A stretch of 64,000 nt of DNA from Chaenocephalus aceratus (GCA_023974075.1 CM043808.1:25690448-25754447); one strand, 5' to 3'. Numbered from the stretch's first letter, positions 24,179-37,182 are shown. Notes: generated by a model not told the origin, from the sequence alone. Numbers and translations are program-made.

Positions 24179-24184
24179 TTTATT
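24179..24184 (-). terminator. slc30a1: candidate slc30a1 poly(A) signal
   Basis: TTTATT on the + strand gives AATAAA on the minus strand, followed within 30 bases by a GT/T-rich segment (TGTGCATTTCTGT). It would give a 3' UTR of about 2.7 kb, plausible because vertebrate SLC30A1 mRNAs have long 3' UTRs. Other AATAAA copies occur nearer the stop codon (for example near 25207 and 25829), so the main site is uncertain. Confidence 0.35.
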
Positions 24185-26882
24185 CATCAGTTGTAAATAC
24201 ATGACACTATGAAAAAGCTGATTTGGAATAAGAAGTACTTTGCCTGCTTCTGTCTTTTACTTAGATGAGGCTTTGTTGCAGGACTTTTTGTTATAACTGA
24301 TGCATCACTGCTGAGTAACTTCTACCTCTGCAGTATTTGAGTGTATCCTGTGAGTCCCATGGTGCTTTGTGGACAATGTAAACAAGTAGCTTAACTTCTT
24401 ACACGGCACTGCAACGAAGGCTATGTACAGTACGTGTTATAAGTAATGCCGATCCATGCTTTAAAATAAATCTCCTCTTTAATCTATTTCACACTTCTTA
24501 GGTTAAGTGGATTCAATAGTCTAAAGTCAGCTAAAGATCAACGCTTGGATCAGCACCATTAGAAAGAGTGGCTTCAAGTCATTCAGACTTTACACAAATG
24601 CTAATCTCGGATCAAAGTTTCAGTTCCTCATTGTTGCCTCAAAATTCATAAAATGGCATCAAACAGTAGCTCTGTATTTAAATGGGATATTAATATGGCA
24701 ATTATAACATGAACGGTATCATTGTGAAACTAGTTTTCGAGTGTAAATAAGGAATGGGAGATAAACGTTAATACTCTAACAATAAACCGTGCCAAATAGA
24801 CTGCAGCCACGCCACTAGGATACAAACATGTCAGTATAGTTTGTGTTTATATGCATTAGAATGATTGATGAATTCATGTATGTGTAACTTTTATATAGCT
24901 GGTCATCTTTAGACCCATTATAAAACTGCAAAACTAAACTTTTGGTACTGAAATGTTTGATTCCACGTTTATCTGAAAATATTTTGTCGTAGTACAAAAT
25001 ATAATCATAACCAAAGTAGCATAACATTGTAAAAAAACTATAGTCCTTAGTTAATTGTACTTAGCAAGTGTCCAAAACTGGACTAGGAATATGTTTTTGT
25101 TTCTTTAAAGGATATTCAACAAATATGACCATACATGTTATCGTGAAGAATAAGGCAAACAACACGTGTTGGTTCATCAACTGTACCAAACAGCCATATT
25201 TTTTTTTTATTTCACAATGAAACATTTGACAGGTACTGTAGATATATAGAATATCAAAAACACATCAGTTGATGTGTCATATCTAAAATTAAAAAAACAC
25301 TTGTTTTCAATTTGCACATAGAGCTCAAGTTTGAAAAGACACAGAATAAAAGTGACCGAACATTACAAATGAAGGAACGCGTCAAAATACATTTCCCAGC
25401 ACATATTTCTATATTGCATACACATTTACTCAGGAGTGGAGATCTGAAACACCTTTCAAATGATATATATGGTGGTGAGTGGGTATTCAAAGGCCACCAC
25501 ATGGACTTTAACTCGGCAAAAACAGCCTGCTCAGCCATCCAAAGCAGAGGACAGACGATGAGTCACTTCCTACACGTTATGAGTAATGTTGGGGATACCA
25601 GCAGGTACTAGTAAGCAGCAACTGGAGCTCTCTGTGGAGCTCCTGAAGGTCGAACACCAGGTCTCAGTTTGGTCATGCAAACACAGCAGAACGTCCTGGA
25701 AATATAAAAGCTCCCTCAGCATCAGCGCGGGTTGTGACATGGTGGCGAACACATTCATGAGGATCTTAAATGTAAATCAACAGCCATCATCGGAAAGCTT
25801 TCCAATAAAGACTGATACAGAGGAGGGTGTTTATTAATGGCATACAGTGCTAATTTCTTCACGACAGACACAACCCACTGGCTCGCAAGGCATCTAATTT
25901 TGGAATGAACATTTAATTAGGTGACTGTGCCAAAGTAAGAGGTTCAGTTACACTGTGTCTACCATACTTAGTGCTTTTCCCACAGCAGTTTTTTGTATTT
26001 AAAAAGGCAATGTGAGAGAGGTGATGATACGGCTTCTGTATCCAAATGATGACCGAGTCAAGGCCAGAGAAAACAAAAAGTTATTATAAAACGTCACATT
26101 TGAAAAACTGACTACAGCATAGATGGTCTGTCAAAAAAGTAAAGACAGAAATTGCAAATAAATGTTTCTATCATCCAAACTAAATATTACAAACAGCATC
26201 TACAGAAAGAAATAGATCATTTCTAATAACTTAAAATACTTAAATTATTATGCAATACAATACTCTTCCATGTGGGGCCAGAGAGTAAGAAAATAGATCT
26301 GCTCAAAGTCTACGCAAAAAAAGAAAGAAAAACAGGTAGACTCTTTGCAAACAGGTCCAAAGGCTAAATAACATAACCTAGTGATATGTGCTCCGACTTG
26401 CATGTGTTGTTTGTGTCCTTTAGACGAGAGGACGTCTCTCAGATCCCTTCAGTGACAAGCTTTGGCACAGAAACACCATAGGACGAGATGACGCATCACA
26501 ACACGGTGCTAATGAGGGACACTCATGCAGGCCTCGCTCCCGTACTGGAGGAGATAAGGTCAGTGAACCCCAACATGCATCACCACCATACTGCCAGGGC
26601 AACGAGAGAGCGGCCGAGTGGCAGAGGAGAGGCTGGGGGGGAGGGGGTGGAAGTAGGTTTTTCAGAGAGGGGAGAGATGAAAGGAAACGGCTCAAATGCA
26701 CGACCACAGCAGAGGGATGAGAGGAGGGGTTTTCCGCCGTAACAGAGGGTACTGACAGCGAATAAAAGCTAAAGGAAATTATTTCATTTCAGGAACACGG
26801 GTCAAAAAGATAACAGCGTACATGATGATTTCAGGGTGGTGGTTTACCAGCTTCTCCTCTGTTTCTCTCTATCCCCTCCATC
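24185..26882 (-). other. slc30a1: probable slc30a1 3' UTR
   Basis: AT-rich, repeat-poor sequence directly downstream of the slc30a1 stop codon on the minus strand. It stands out from the repeat-packed spacer to its left by having no recognisable transposon. The extent is inferred from the lack of repeats and from the candidate poly(A) signals. Confidence 0.5.
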
Positions 26883-29800
26883 TCACAGAGATGACTCCAC
26901 CTCTCTGGTGACGGTAATCTCTGCGTTGGACAGGGGGGGCACCTGATCGCCTGCAGCCTGCTCGAGGGTCTCGCTGATCACCTCCAGGGCAGAGGCGGCA
27001 GCAGCCTTTCCGTCGCCGATGGCCTTCATATCTTTTTTGTCAGCAGAGCCGCAGCACAGCTTGGGGGCGCACTGAGTCCGACAGGAGAGCTCACAGAGGG
27101 AGTCTCGAGACTCCGAGCTGAACGTGACAAACTCGGGCTGGATGGTGGTGGCGTGGATTCCCTCGTTGTGGAAGAAGTCCTTGATGCGCTTGGCCACCTC
27201 CATGTAGGAAGTGGGGTCATGGCACTTGATGTGCGCCGTGGCGATGATGCGGCTGCCGGCCAGCTGCCAGATGTGCAGCTCGTGGATGGCCAGGACGCCC
27301 TCCAGAGTCAGCAGCCGCTCATTGAGCCGGTGCATGTTGATCTGCTTGGGCACGGTCTGAAGCAGAATGAGGGCAGACTCTTTGAGCAGTGGGTAGGTAG
27401 TATACAGCAGGATGCACACCATGATGATGCAGAGGGTGGGATCCAGGTAGAGGACCCAGCAGGGACCGGCAAACTTCATGGCCAACATAGTGGGACCCTC
27501 CACCAGGTCGACCAGCGTGTGGTTGACGTGCTGGTGGTCCGTGGAGTGGCTGTTGATACAGGGGTTCATACACGTCTCGCCTTCTATACAGGGCTGCCAC
27601 ACGAAGGTGAATATTATAGCAGTGACCACCACAATGACGGAGCCGAGGGCGTCACCCAACACGTGCAGGAAGACCCCACGCATGTTGAGCTGCGACGTAT
27701 CTAGATCATGGTCCATGTCCTCAAAGTGGGGATTGCCATTCATCTGCACATCTGTGCTGTCTTTACAGCTGATTTCTAAAGATAACAAAAACAATGGTTA
27801 GTTTAGTTTACTGGAACTTGAAGTTAACTTTTAATAATTACCTGGACTACGACACTGATATACTAATACAATTTCAAAAGTGAAGAAGTTGTAACAAAAA
27901 TAAAATGTTGACTGTAAGAAACAGGACAAACAACAAAAAGATAATTCTGTTGACAAAACAAAGCTGTAACAAATTAGTCAGCAATATGGGGATTCCAAGA
28001 AGATGCAATCAGTGGCAGCCAGTTACTCAATTGCTCAGTTATGTCATTTGGGGCAAAGCACAAACCCATTTGAGATGTGAATCAAAGCAGCCAGATGTCA
28101 GCCTGCACCGTTATCAGTGGACACGTGTTGGAGCTGCTCAATTCAAAGTCAGGAGGAGGAGGACCCAGGGCAATTTTCTAAGACATTCTGTCTGATAATT
28201 TGACATATTAGTGTTTTTCCCCCTGCTCAAGCTTTCACTGTGGAAGACAGCAGGTCACTGAGCTGGTGCTATAACCGCTCAGGTCCACAAACATGAGAAT
28301 CATGCCATGCTAGATTATATGTAAGAAAACTCCCAGCACATCAAGCAAATGTAATTAGGCATTGCAGGCTGGTGGTAGCGTATACAACTCGGAGGGAATT
28401 GCACCTGAGTAATGGCTGCTCTCTTCCATCCCAGGACACTGCCCGGTCATTTATCAACAGCTAATGGTGTTGCTTGGGCAGTCGGCTCCATAGTTACACA
28501 GATGTATGACCCAGTAACAGCCATCAGTGTATGGAGGGGGTGGGGGGTATGATTGAAACTGGCAGGGCCTGACAGTGTGGGGGGAGAAATGTCCTTCTGT
28601 ATGGGTTTAACCCTTCAGTGGACGACGAGGAGGAAGCACAGCCGCAAACTCAAATGGCTGTTTGTTCCTTTATTGTCAACACGCAGACACTAACCTGTTA
28701 GCTTACCACCACTAACAGACCAAATGATGAGGGATTTAAAACATATTCTTTTAGCTTCATCACAATTGAATGACTCCACTTGCTGTTTATGAGAAATTGC
28801 GGGAGGTAAGAATAATGAGAGGTGAAGGAATTTGGAAATATGAGACACTTTTACAAGTTAAAACGTGTTAAAAAAAAAGGAAGTTACTTGGTTGAATCTG
28901 ACAGCAGTTTCTAGAAATGTCTATGTATTCAAACAAAACCTGAAACCTGATGCTTTGTCTGTTTATGTCACTGAAGCTGGCCACGTTTCCATGGATTAAA
29001 TGACCCTCCAATACATATCTGATAACAAACACATTTGTCTCAACGCTACGGCTATAGGTGAAACAATGAGGACTAGTCACTCAGACAGGCTGTCCCCGGG
29101 GAACACTGGAGATATAATGGCGTTTGTAATGTTGTGCAATCTGCTAATAATGGAGACAAAGTCTGGCACATGCTGTCATGTGGGACACAATGAGGCTGGA
29201 CTCACACGTTTAGGACTTTTTATGCTGACATGCACTCTGTGACATTGCACAATTTATCACATGTAAGACAAATAATGTAACAAAAACAAATCTAAAAACA
29301 CAATGAATACAGCTTCAACAGTTTATACTCACCATTTTGAGGTCTCGCGTCCCCTTGGCTATTCTGATTTCCCACCAAGTTGTTAGTCTCCTCTCCTGAA
29401 GACCCATTCCCAGAATTTTCGCACTGGCTGTTTTTACCCCTCTTGTTCTTATTTCCATGAGAGTGGCCTCCATGAGAGTGTCCGTGTCCGCTGCCTGCGT
29501 GTCCGTGGAACAAGCAGAGGCCGAGCAGGTTGATCAGCAGCCCCCCGGCACCGACCCCGGCGACCACCAAGGGGCTCTCGATGGCATGCGGCTCGGTGAA
29601 GCGCTCCACAGCCTCCAGGACGATGGTGAAGCACAGCGCCGTGAGGAAGATGGCGTTGACCAGAGCCCCCATCACCTCCGCCCGGATCCACCCGAATGTG
29701 TTTTTGTCAGTCGAATGGGTTTTTTCGGCGAATCTCACCGCCACCAGAGCCACTATCAGCGCAATGACGTCCGATAGCATATGAAAAGAGTCCGAGAGCA

Positions 29801-29906
29801 TCGACAGAGAGGAGGTCATCCGGCTGACCACCACCTCCACGATGAAAAACACAAAAGTCAATGAAAGCATGCATAGCAGCCGGACACGATTAGGCTCGCA
29901 GGCCAT
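26883..29906 (-). CDS. slc30a1: slc30a1, zinc transporter ZnT1 (zinc exporter)
   Basis: Two coding exons: 29333-29906 (start ATG at 29906) and 26883-27775, 1,467 coding bases, 488 residues (human is about 507). Intron 27776-29332 has GTGAGT and TTTAG borders and splits the codon after Asn191, inside the cytosolic histidine loop, as I recall for human. This cation diffusion facilitator exports zinc across the plasma membrane in exchange for protons. The zinc-site residues are in place: His42/Asp46 (HMLSD) in TM2 and His229/Asp233 (HVLGD) in TM5. The TM4-TM5 loop has histidines at 134-150 (GHGHSHGGHSHG). A paired-cysteine luminal loop (CIEGETCMNPC) follows TM5, and the cytosolic C-terminal domain contains LEGVLAIHELHIWQLAGSR, followed by a cysteine-rich segment near CELSCRTQCAPKLCC. 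No break was seen. Expression is probably zinc-induced (see the promoter entry). Confidence 0.97.
27776..29332 (-). other. slc30a1: slc30a1 intron
   Basis: The single coding-region intron. I found no additional exon and no clear transposon in it. Confidence 0.85.
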
Positions 29907-30063
29907 TTTCCCTAACTAGCAGTCCTTTGTCAAATAAAAAAAGAAAAAGGTTTCCCAGTGTTTTCAGCTAGCTAGCGTTCAACACAAGCTAACAATTTAC
30001 GGTAAGCTAGCTTGCTCCCTGAGACAATACGATCGATGCTAACAGCGTCTTCACACACTGTTG

Positions 30064-30330
30064 TTATCCAGCGACGGCAGCATCACCAGGGTATATATAA
30101 GAACAACCACGGGCACACATTAATCCAACCGAGTCTAGTAACCTTGTGAGAAGACCGTGGTCGACACCAGCATATTCTAGAAACGTTTGCCGACGAGCTC
30201 CCGTTTGCAGACGGCTAAAACTTTGCACCCGAGCCGGTAAACTTTCCACACGGACCACGGCACAGTTGGGCACGCCCAGGGCCATTCCTATTGGTAGAGA
30301 GGACACATGCTTGAATCTGATTGGTCAAAT
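30064..30330 (-). promoter_or_regulatory. slc30a1: slc30a1 promoter: TATA box, metal-response core, CCAAT boxes
   Basis: Upstream of the slc30a1 ATG there is a TATATATA box at 30092-30099, about 190 bases before the start codon. A metal response element core TGCACCC lies at 30224-30230, about 130 bases upstream of the TATA box. It fits the MTF-1 consensus TGCRCNC. Two inverted CCAAT boxes (ATTGG on the + strand) lie near 30291 and 30320. Mammalian SLC30A1 is induced by zinc through MTF-1, so the arrangement makes sense. Only one perfect core was found by eye, and the exact transcription start is unknown. Confidence 0.6.
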
Positions 30331-30399
30331 TGTGCAACTCTCGCAAGTAGGCGGAGGAAGCAAGCCAGACAACAGCCGTTGCTACGAACGCTAACCACA

Positions 30400-31317
30400 A
30401 ACGTACTCTCGCGATAACTTCACAAGATTAATTTACACTTCATACTGATTATACATTTTCATCCTGATTCAAGACCGCGCATGAGACAAAAAAAGGCTTA
30501 CAGACAAATAAAAAAATCGTCTTTAAAAAAGTATAAAACAGAATAAAACATAAAGTATCCGTAACATAACTAAATCCTTTAAAAAGAATGACAGAGCAAT
30601 TGTTAGGTCAAGTCCTTCATTGGTCATATCCTTTTTTAGATATAGTGATTTTTGGCATGTTTTAACTTCATTAATTTCAGTCATTCTACAGTTTCGGGGT
30701 TTCGTATTGTATTGTAAACAAGAGTAGGATCCTTTTTACATTTTGCGTGATGAATACGTTTAGATGCTGAAGTCATATTTAAAAAAATAGTAGCCTTTTC
30801 AAATATAGAAATGTGTCAATTATTGGTTTAACAAATATGTATTTCTTTGTTCTGCCTTTAATAACCCTTTATAATTGTTTTAGTGTTAATAATTGAATGG
30901 GTATGTTCCCCTACCTGCACCATTTAAAAACTTTTTTTTTCTGTAATAGAATTTAACCCAACATAACATGGACAATTAACATTCAATGTAATACCGGTTT
31001 TCCCAGTCGGAAACCTTATAGTTGTTGTCTTTTAATGTAATCAACTGTAGCCTCGTGATCTGTTATTGTTCAAATCAAAGTATATAACAAATGTCCCTTT
31101 TAATTAAACGCCTCTAATCTGCTATTAATCAAGAACCAAACGACTTCAGGTGTGAAGGCTTATTGCTGAGTTTCCTGTAATTACTGACACCAGCCCATCA
31201 ACACAATGGCTAACTGATGACCCCTTGTGGGAGTTATCTGTCTTGATGAAGCAGTCATTGTCATATCATTGGTATGTAAATGAACAAGTAACTAGCTTGA
31301 GTGATTTGTTTGACACA
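30400..31317. other. spacer between nek2 3' end and slc30a1 promoter
   Basis: AT-rich; no exon, RNA gene or element end recognised. Confidence 0.5.
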
Positions 31318-31323
31318 TTTATT
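31318..31323 (-). terminator. nek2: candidate nek2 poly(A) signal
   Basis: First AATAAA (minus strand) found downstream of the nek2 stop codon, giving a 3' UTR of about 535 bases. The choice is by position only. Confidence 0.35.
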
Positions 31324-31857
31324 AAACAACATGTATGTTTATGTATTTTACTACGACAAACTGAGCATCTTAGGAACTGAGAATGTCTTTAAGGGTGGGT
31401 AATGTACCTATTGTGTCGTAATTATTTAAAACTACAATTAGTAGTTTTTAAATCTGGTAATGTAAACACTTAAATTCTCAATTTGCATAGTTCAAATGTT
31501 CACAAAGATTGCTTTTCATATACTATTATAACTTGTCTAAAAAGAAGTTTTAACATGTGGTTGTAGATACAATTTGCCCTGTTTATGCCCATTTCTAGGC
31601 AGTTTGTAAGATAAACTTATATTCAACAGAATATACAGTACATTTACAATAAACCATCTTTAAAATGAGTACATCCACACATCAAACTTAATGAAATTCT
31701 TGACATTAACATACACATGACAATAAAGAGGATTCAATCAGTTTGCTTCACCACTGAATCATCAAATAAATACAGCTTAATTTACATCCAGTTACAACGA
31801 CTAGCCTTCAGAGGCTTTAACAAATCAGTCACATGTCAGACAGGGGTATCTTTGAGA

Positions 31858-34800
31858 TCAGCGGATGCCGAGTATCTGCCTGCTCTTGAACTGACATGTC
31901 TTCTCCACTTCATTCAGTGTCTGAGCGCGCAGGTTGGCCGCATGCAGCCTCCTCAAAATCATCTCCTGGGACGTCCCGCTCAGATGCCCATCAGGCCGCT
32001 GGTTCTCTTTGCTCTCACCAGCAAAGTGGACTTTCTTTGTGCCCGGAGAGAGGTTCTCCAAATCTAGGACCAAACAGTAAGGAGGTTCCGATTAACTTTG
32101 ATCAAGCAGCCCTCATAACATTCTTTGCAATCCAACATGACCGCTAGATTTCACATAGTTAGGGTGAGCAATAATTCTTTATTTGTGTATAAAAACAATG
32201 TTTACATGAATAAATAAGTAATAAATATGATTTCAGCCATTCACATCAACAGAAGCATGAACCCATTAAAACATTGTTCACTAGTTGTCTTGGTTCAGTA
32301 CATGCAGAGGTATCTGTCTTATCCCCATACCTATGTCTTTGCCATCCCTCTGCTGCTGCAGGCGGTTGCAATTCTTCAGTAAACTCTCTGCTCTGTAACC
32401 GTAGATCAGAATAAAGAGTTAGTAACAATCAGGTGTTAAGAAGGACAAGTAGGGTAAGCAAAATAAAGTAAATGATGTATTGATTGTTTTATTTCTAGAC
32501 TCCTAAAAAACAAACAAGTGTACCTTGCGAGTTTCTCATTTGACAGTTGCTCACGGACACAAAGCTCCTGCTCTCTTTCTGCATGAAGGGACATAAGACA
32601 CCATTAAATATTTGCACAAACTTGAGAGGAATATATTAATTGAAATATATCAGTGCAATACTATCTACACCTAAACAATGATATAGAGGAACAAAATCAC
32701 AAAAGAAAATGCAGGTCAGCAGGGGTCATACTGGGCTGGCATGATCAAAGAAGAGTAGAAAATAATCTTACGCTCCAGCCTCTCCTCACGTTCCTTCAGT
32801 GCCTTTTCTCGGTCGCGTAGCGCTTGCTCCCGGAGTCTGAGCTCTGCAGCGGGGGCGGGTGTCGGGTCAGCCGCTTTGTTAGGAGGACCGTCGGAGTCTG
32901 CCGCCCTCCTTTGGAGTCGAGCCTGTGCCCTCCTCAGCTCCTCAGCAACCGCCTCGGCCAACAGGCTGCTCTGGAGAATAGACTCCACAGAGGGCCTCAG
33001 ATAGTCCTAACCATAAACAAACATTATTACTGAATCCTACCTTCGTGAAAACACAACCCGACTAGCTGGTAGCACAAGTAAATTCTCTGTCAAAATGATT
33101 TCTAACCTTCAGGTTGAGCATTTTGCACAGTAAGTTGTTGAGTTCCTCAGAGTACCGGTACGGGATTCTTCTGAACTTCCCCTCCCTGATCTTTACTGCA
33201 AGTTCTTTTTGACGGAAGGCAGTAAATGGAGGGCTAAACAAAAGGAATCCAGGAGAAATGTCAGAGTCACAGTAAACAAACCACCTGCTGGGAAATTAGC
33301 TCAAGCAGAGGAGTAAAAAGACACTTACGACAATGCACAGAGTTCATACAGCAAACACCCCAGGGACCATATATCTGACTTCTCATTGTATGACATCCGG
33401 TCTATTTGTTCCTGGAAGAAAATGTTTGGACAAATGGTGGCAGATCAGATGACAACGAGTTATAATGTTAACAATATTTGTCTTTAAATGAAAAGGGTAA
33501 TTTGGTAAGACACAGCCGATTTAAACAACTCACTGGAGACATGTAGTAAGGTGTGCCGACAAATGTCTTTGCAAAACTGGTGTCATGGTTCAGGATCCTC
33601 GCGAGGCCAAAGTCTCCAAGCTTCACATTCTGTTTGATGTCGAGGAAGATGTTGGCTGGTTTCAGGTCTCGATGAAGGACTGTAGCCCTGCCGTCACTGC
33701 GTCTGTGACACTCCTTCAGGGCCAACATGAGCTGTGCCATGACTCGCAGGACAAACTGCTCCTCCAAATAACGACTGGAATGGTAAAAAAACCACACTTT
33801 GTTAACCCTGCATACTGTCAGGAAGCGGATGTACAGTGGAGGGAAAGAAAAATAAACATTTTACAATTAACAAAAGTATAACTCACCCTACTTTGATGCA
33901 TTGGGCGATGAGGCTGGACAGGTCCCCACCCTCGCAGTACTCCATGACAATGTACAGCTTGGCATTAATCCGGTCTATGATGCGGTCATGGTACTTCACG
34001 ATGTTCGGGTGCTTGAGCTCCCTCAGGAGGTTCACCTCTGACACCAGCATCTGCTTTTCACTCTCTCCCATGGTGCCATAGTCCAGCTCCTTCCACACAA
34101 GGATCTACAAAATAAAACTTGATTATTTCATCCTTGTAGAACTAAAAAAATGTGAATAACTAAATTCATTATGATACATGTCAGAAAGTCAGTGGTATAA
34201 CAATACATATCTAAAAAGGTCACCGATAATAGGTTACAGGTCAATTAAAACAAAAAAAGGTGTAGCAGCAAAACCCCTGAGAATACCGAATTTAGTTTTA
34301 TGGTTTACTAGTTTGTTTTGTTTGCGTTTTCAAAAGCCACTTTAGAAATGTTTTACTTTAATCCACTGCTGCCCTTTCAGCAGCTACTTCTGGAATGTTA
34401 AGTTCTCCATTTCCCAAGGTGTTATATTAAAATATAATTTCAAGCTGTAAATGGACGTTTTACATTTAAATGTTCAATTAAACATCCATGGGGTCATGGC
34501 CAGATGATTATTTAACCACCTGATTGGGACGCATCCGCCAGTGTTTTTAATTAATTAAATTAACTACATCTGTGCATGTTCCTGCTGACAAACAGGTTTG
34601 ACCTTTCTCCAGAGTTTACTTTGTTTGTTTTGGTAAATACATCACGTCATTTGCAATACATTTATGATGTGGCTTTATAAATCAGCACACAATAATTGAG
34701 CAGACTGTCTCCCTTGAAAAATAGATCAATGATCTCAAGGGATACACCTGGATAAATAAAGGTTTGAAATGAACTAATAAACGGTGTCATGGCTGAACAC

Positions 34801-34977
34801 AGACTTCCGTTCAGGTTAATGATAAACTACCTGAGTTACGTGTCAAGAGGGGAGTGAACAAAACATTTGTAGATTACTCACTTTCCCATCAGATTTCCTT
34901 CTTATTTTCTGGCATTTTCCATAGGAACCCGTTCCTATGGTTAACAGCAACTCGTAGTCTTCAACACGGGACGGCAT
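31858..34977 (-). CDS. nek2: nek2, NIMA-related kinase 2
   Basis: Nine coding exons with GT/AG borders and consistent phases: 34882-34977, 33887-34104, 33534-33774, 33329-33411, 33107-33233, 32772-33006, 32524-32578, 32331-32392, 31858-32063. They total 1,323 bases, 440 residues (human 445). This Ser/Thr kinase triggers centrosome separation at G2/M by phosphorylating linker proteins. The kinase parts are intact: glycine loop GTGSYG (15-20), Lys37 in [14 protein letters not shown] with Asp141, DFG with Asp159, and activation-loop Thr175 in [10 protein letters not shown] leucine-rich coiled-coil (about 300-350) follows for dimerisation. The tail has the PP1-docking motif KVHF (383-386), the KEN destruction box (391-393), and ends LGIR. 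Human NEK2A ends in Met-Arg, which binds APC/C; here the dipeptide is Ile-Arg. No frameshift was seen. Confidence 0.96.
34105..34881 (-). other. nek2: nek2 intron 1
   Basis: The largest nek2 intron, between the ATP-loop exon and the VWKEL exon. It is AT-rich and holds nothing else recognisable. Confidence 0.85.
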
Positions 34978-35204
34978 CTTAACGATTTCAACCGAATCTA
35001 ACGTTTAAAAGCTACCGGACTTTTCAATAACGTTAGGATATACTCGGCTGTAAACATAAAGTTTAACCAGCGACTTTAGAAATAGTCTTCGACTTTACTC
35101 ATGTGTTGGTGATGTATTTTTCCCGATAAAGATTATTAAATACACCAAATGTTTGGCTTTTGGTCCTTCACTCGTGTGTATTGCAGTCAACAAAACAGGA
35201 AGCG

Positions 35205-35282
35205 TTTTCTCGCCGTTTAAATCGGTGCCCAAATACTCGATCGTGATTGGTCTGCTCTCTCCGCACAGTGACAGTTGATTGG
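35205..35282 (-). promoter_or_regulatory. nek2: nek2 promoter: paired CCAAT boxes, CHR-like and E2F-like sites
   Basis: On the minus strand, two CCAAT boxes (35278-35282 and 35246-35250) lie 32 bases apart, then a CHR-like TTTAAA (35216-35221), then an E2F-like GGCGAGAAAA (35205-35214), about 230-305 bases upstream of the ATG. Tandem CCAAT boxes spaced about 30-35 bases followed by a CHR are the classic layout of G2/M genes controlled by NF-Y and the DREAM/MMB complexes, and NEK2 belongs to that class in mammals. The CHR here is a variant and is the weakest part. Confidence 0.55.
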
Positions 35283-35299
35283 TCAAAAGGCAGATACAA

Positions 35300-37182
35300 G
35301 TTGTGAGGCTGCTAAGCACCTGAAACCCGCGAGAGGAGAGCGGGTAAATGAGATGTTCAACTTTCCGCAGGGTGGCGCCCAAAACTCACAGTCAGATCAA
35401 AGATGTTCCTCTGTATTTGTTATATTAATATTAACAGAAGTCTATACCAATGATTATTATTTTTTATAGATTGAGTGTCACATTTTTAAAAGCAATTAAA
35501 AAACATAACCTTGTGCTTGGGAGAGGGGTACTTCCCACACATTGTTGACAATTCTACAAACTAGAAGGGTTATACAAAAATGACAGTTCATTTGGTTTTG
35601 ATAATAAGTGTTAGTTCCACACACCACAACCCAATTCAATTATTACGTTTATTTTATTTATGCTGCCTATTTAGACATATACAATATGTCTTTTGACAGA
35701 TTACAGAAGTATTGTTAACACCCAGACATTCATTCTTTGTCTGTAATTTGTTTATGTTGGAGGTATTGGACTTTTCGTGGTTACACAAGGATTACAGTTA
35801 ATGAAATATATCTCTAGGTTCCAAATACATAAGGATCATATTTAGTTATACACGCTGTGATCAAGTTAAATCCAGCTGGTGTTGGCTGTAGGCCTAGTAT
35901 ATCGTCCACATTTGTATTACATTTCTGATTCCCTGACACATAATTAAAAGTCTTTGTTGTCTGATTGGTGCCTGAAATAAACACAGTTTTTCCGTCAGTA
36001 AAATCTCCCTCAGCGGGGAAGCCTCAGTAACAGTTGTGTTCAAATGATCCTCTCAGCCTCTTCCTGCTCTCTGCTGCCAGTACCACACACTGACACCACC
36101 CAGAGAGCAGAGCCGGGCTGTCTGTCGGCCTGCCTCTGCAAAGGTCACTCCTACAAAGAGCTGGAGGAGTTTGGACATCAGCCAGGAACAGTCGGAGGGA
36201 GGAGGGTAGAACGGAAAACCGACAGCTAAAAACAACACAGACAGTCAGGTGCCTGAGGGCGGCTACTCTCAAAGGCCAGGAGTTGAGAGGGAGCGACAGA
36301 CAGCTATAACCTCCTCACCCCTGCTGGGGTCACTGTGATGCTGTGAGGGGATACAGGAGGCTTATGGTGCTCATGCCATCTCTGACTCCTCTTCTCTTTT
36401 GGATGCAGTTTAAGTCAAAAAGGCTTCACAACGCAAGATAAGAAACCTAAAGATGGCATTTGTTTTTTTAATTACCAAATAATGCTTTCTTTGCTATCCA
36501 GAACCAGAGAATGCCAATATATTAATCCAGTCAGGTTCTTATTTGTGTTGTGTTCAATGACACATTCAAAGACTCCCTTTTAGTATATGCCTCATATATC
36601 AGGTCTGTATGTTAGGACAGCACTTTTGTGATACTGAATTAAAGTAATAATAGTTATATCAAAGGAAAGGTTGGCATTTTCAGAAAAAGCAAGCTGAAAG
36701 TTTTCCTATACAAAAAATAAGGGTAGCCTGTACATGGCAAGGCTTTGCGTTTCTTCATCTTAAACCCACCCTATGGCAGTCCATCGCAAGTGCACCAAGG
36801 GGGGCTGCACCAATACTGCCCTATGATTCAGATCTGCTGACAAATGGGTTCTTCCTCGGCCTATGCTTTACCATTCCACCAAGTTTCATGAAAATGAGGC
36901 CAGCAGTTTTTCCATATTCCAGACCGACTTTGACTCTGGTAAAAGTGCAATGCTTTGAGCACCCCACACCAAATTCTGTTCACCTCCATTGTAATGGGTT
37001 GGAGGCAGAAAACTCTGAATTTATCAGCGTGACCCCATTTGGGACAAATATACTTATTTGTATGTTTTGCATCTCAATAATCTACTTTCCTGCATTCATA
37101 TTAAAGTTTCATAACATCATAATTCACTGTTGCTCGGACACACAATAATGACATGGGAATTGTTGACACAATATGTATTTGC
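35300..37182. other. no gene seen
   Basis: Spacer upstream of nek2. About 36720-36960 contains the phrase CACCAAGTTTCATGAAAAT, common in teleost interspersed repeats, so an old repeat fragment is likely. A GC-richer patch lies at 36020-36350 with no supported exon. Confidence 0.4.

Noticed and set aside
27153..27704. 183-residue + strand open frame
   Set aside because: It is the antisense of slc30a1 exon 2, open because of the codon bias of the real gene.
29457..29784. Two + strand open frames over slc30a1 exon 1
   Set aside because: Antisense shadows of the transmembrane exon.
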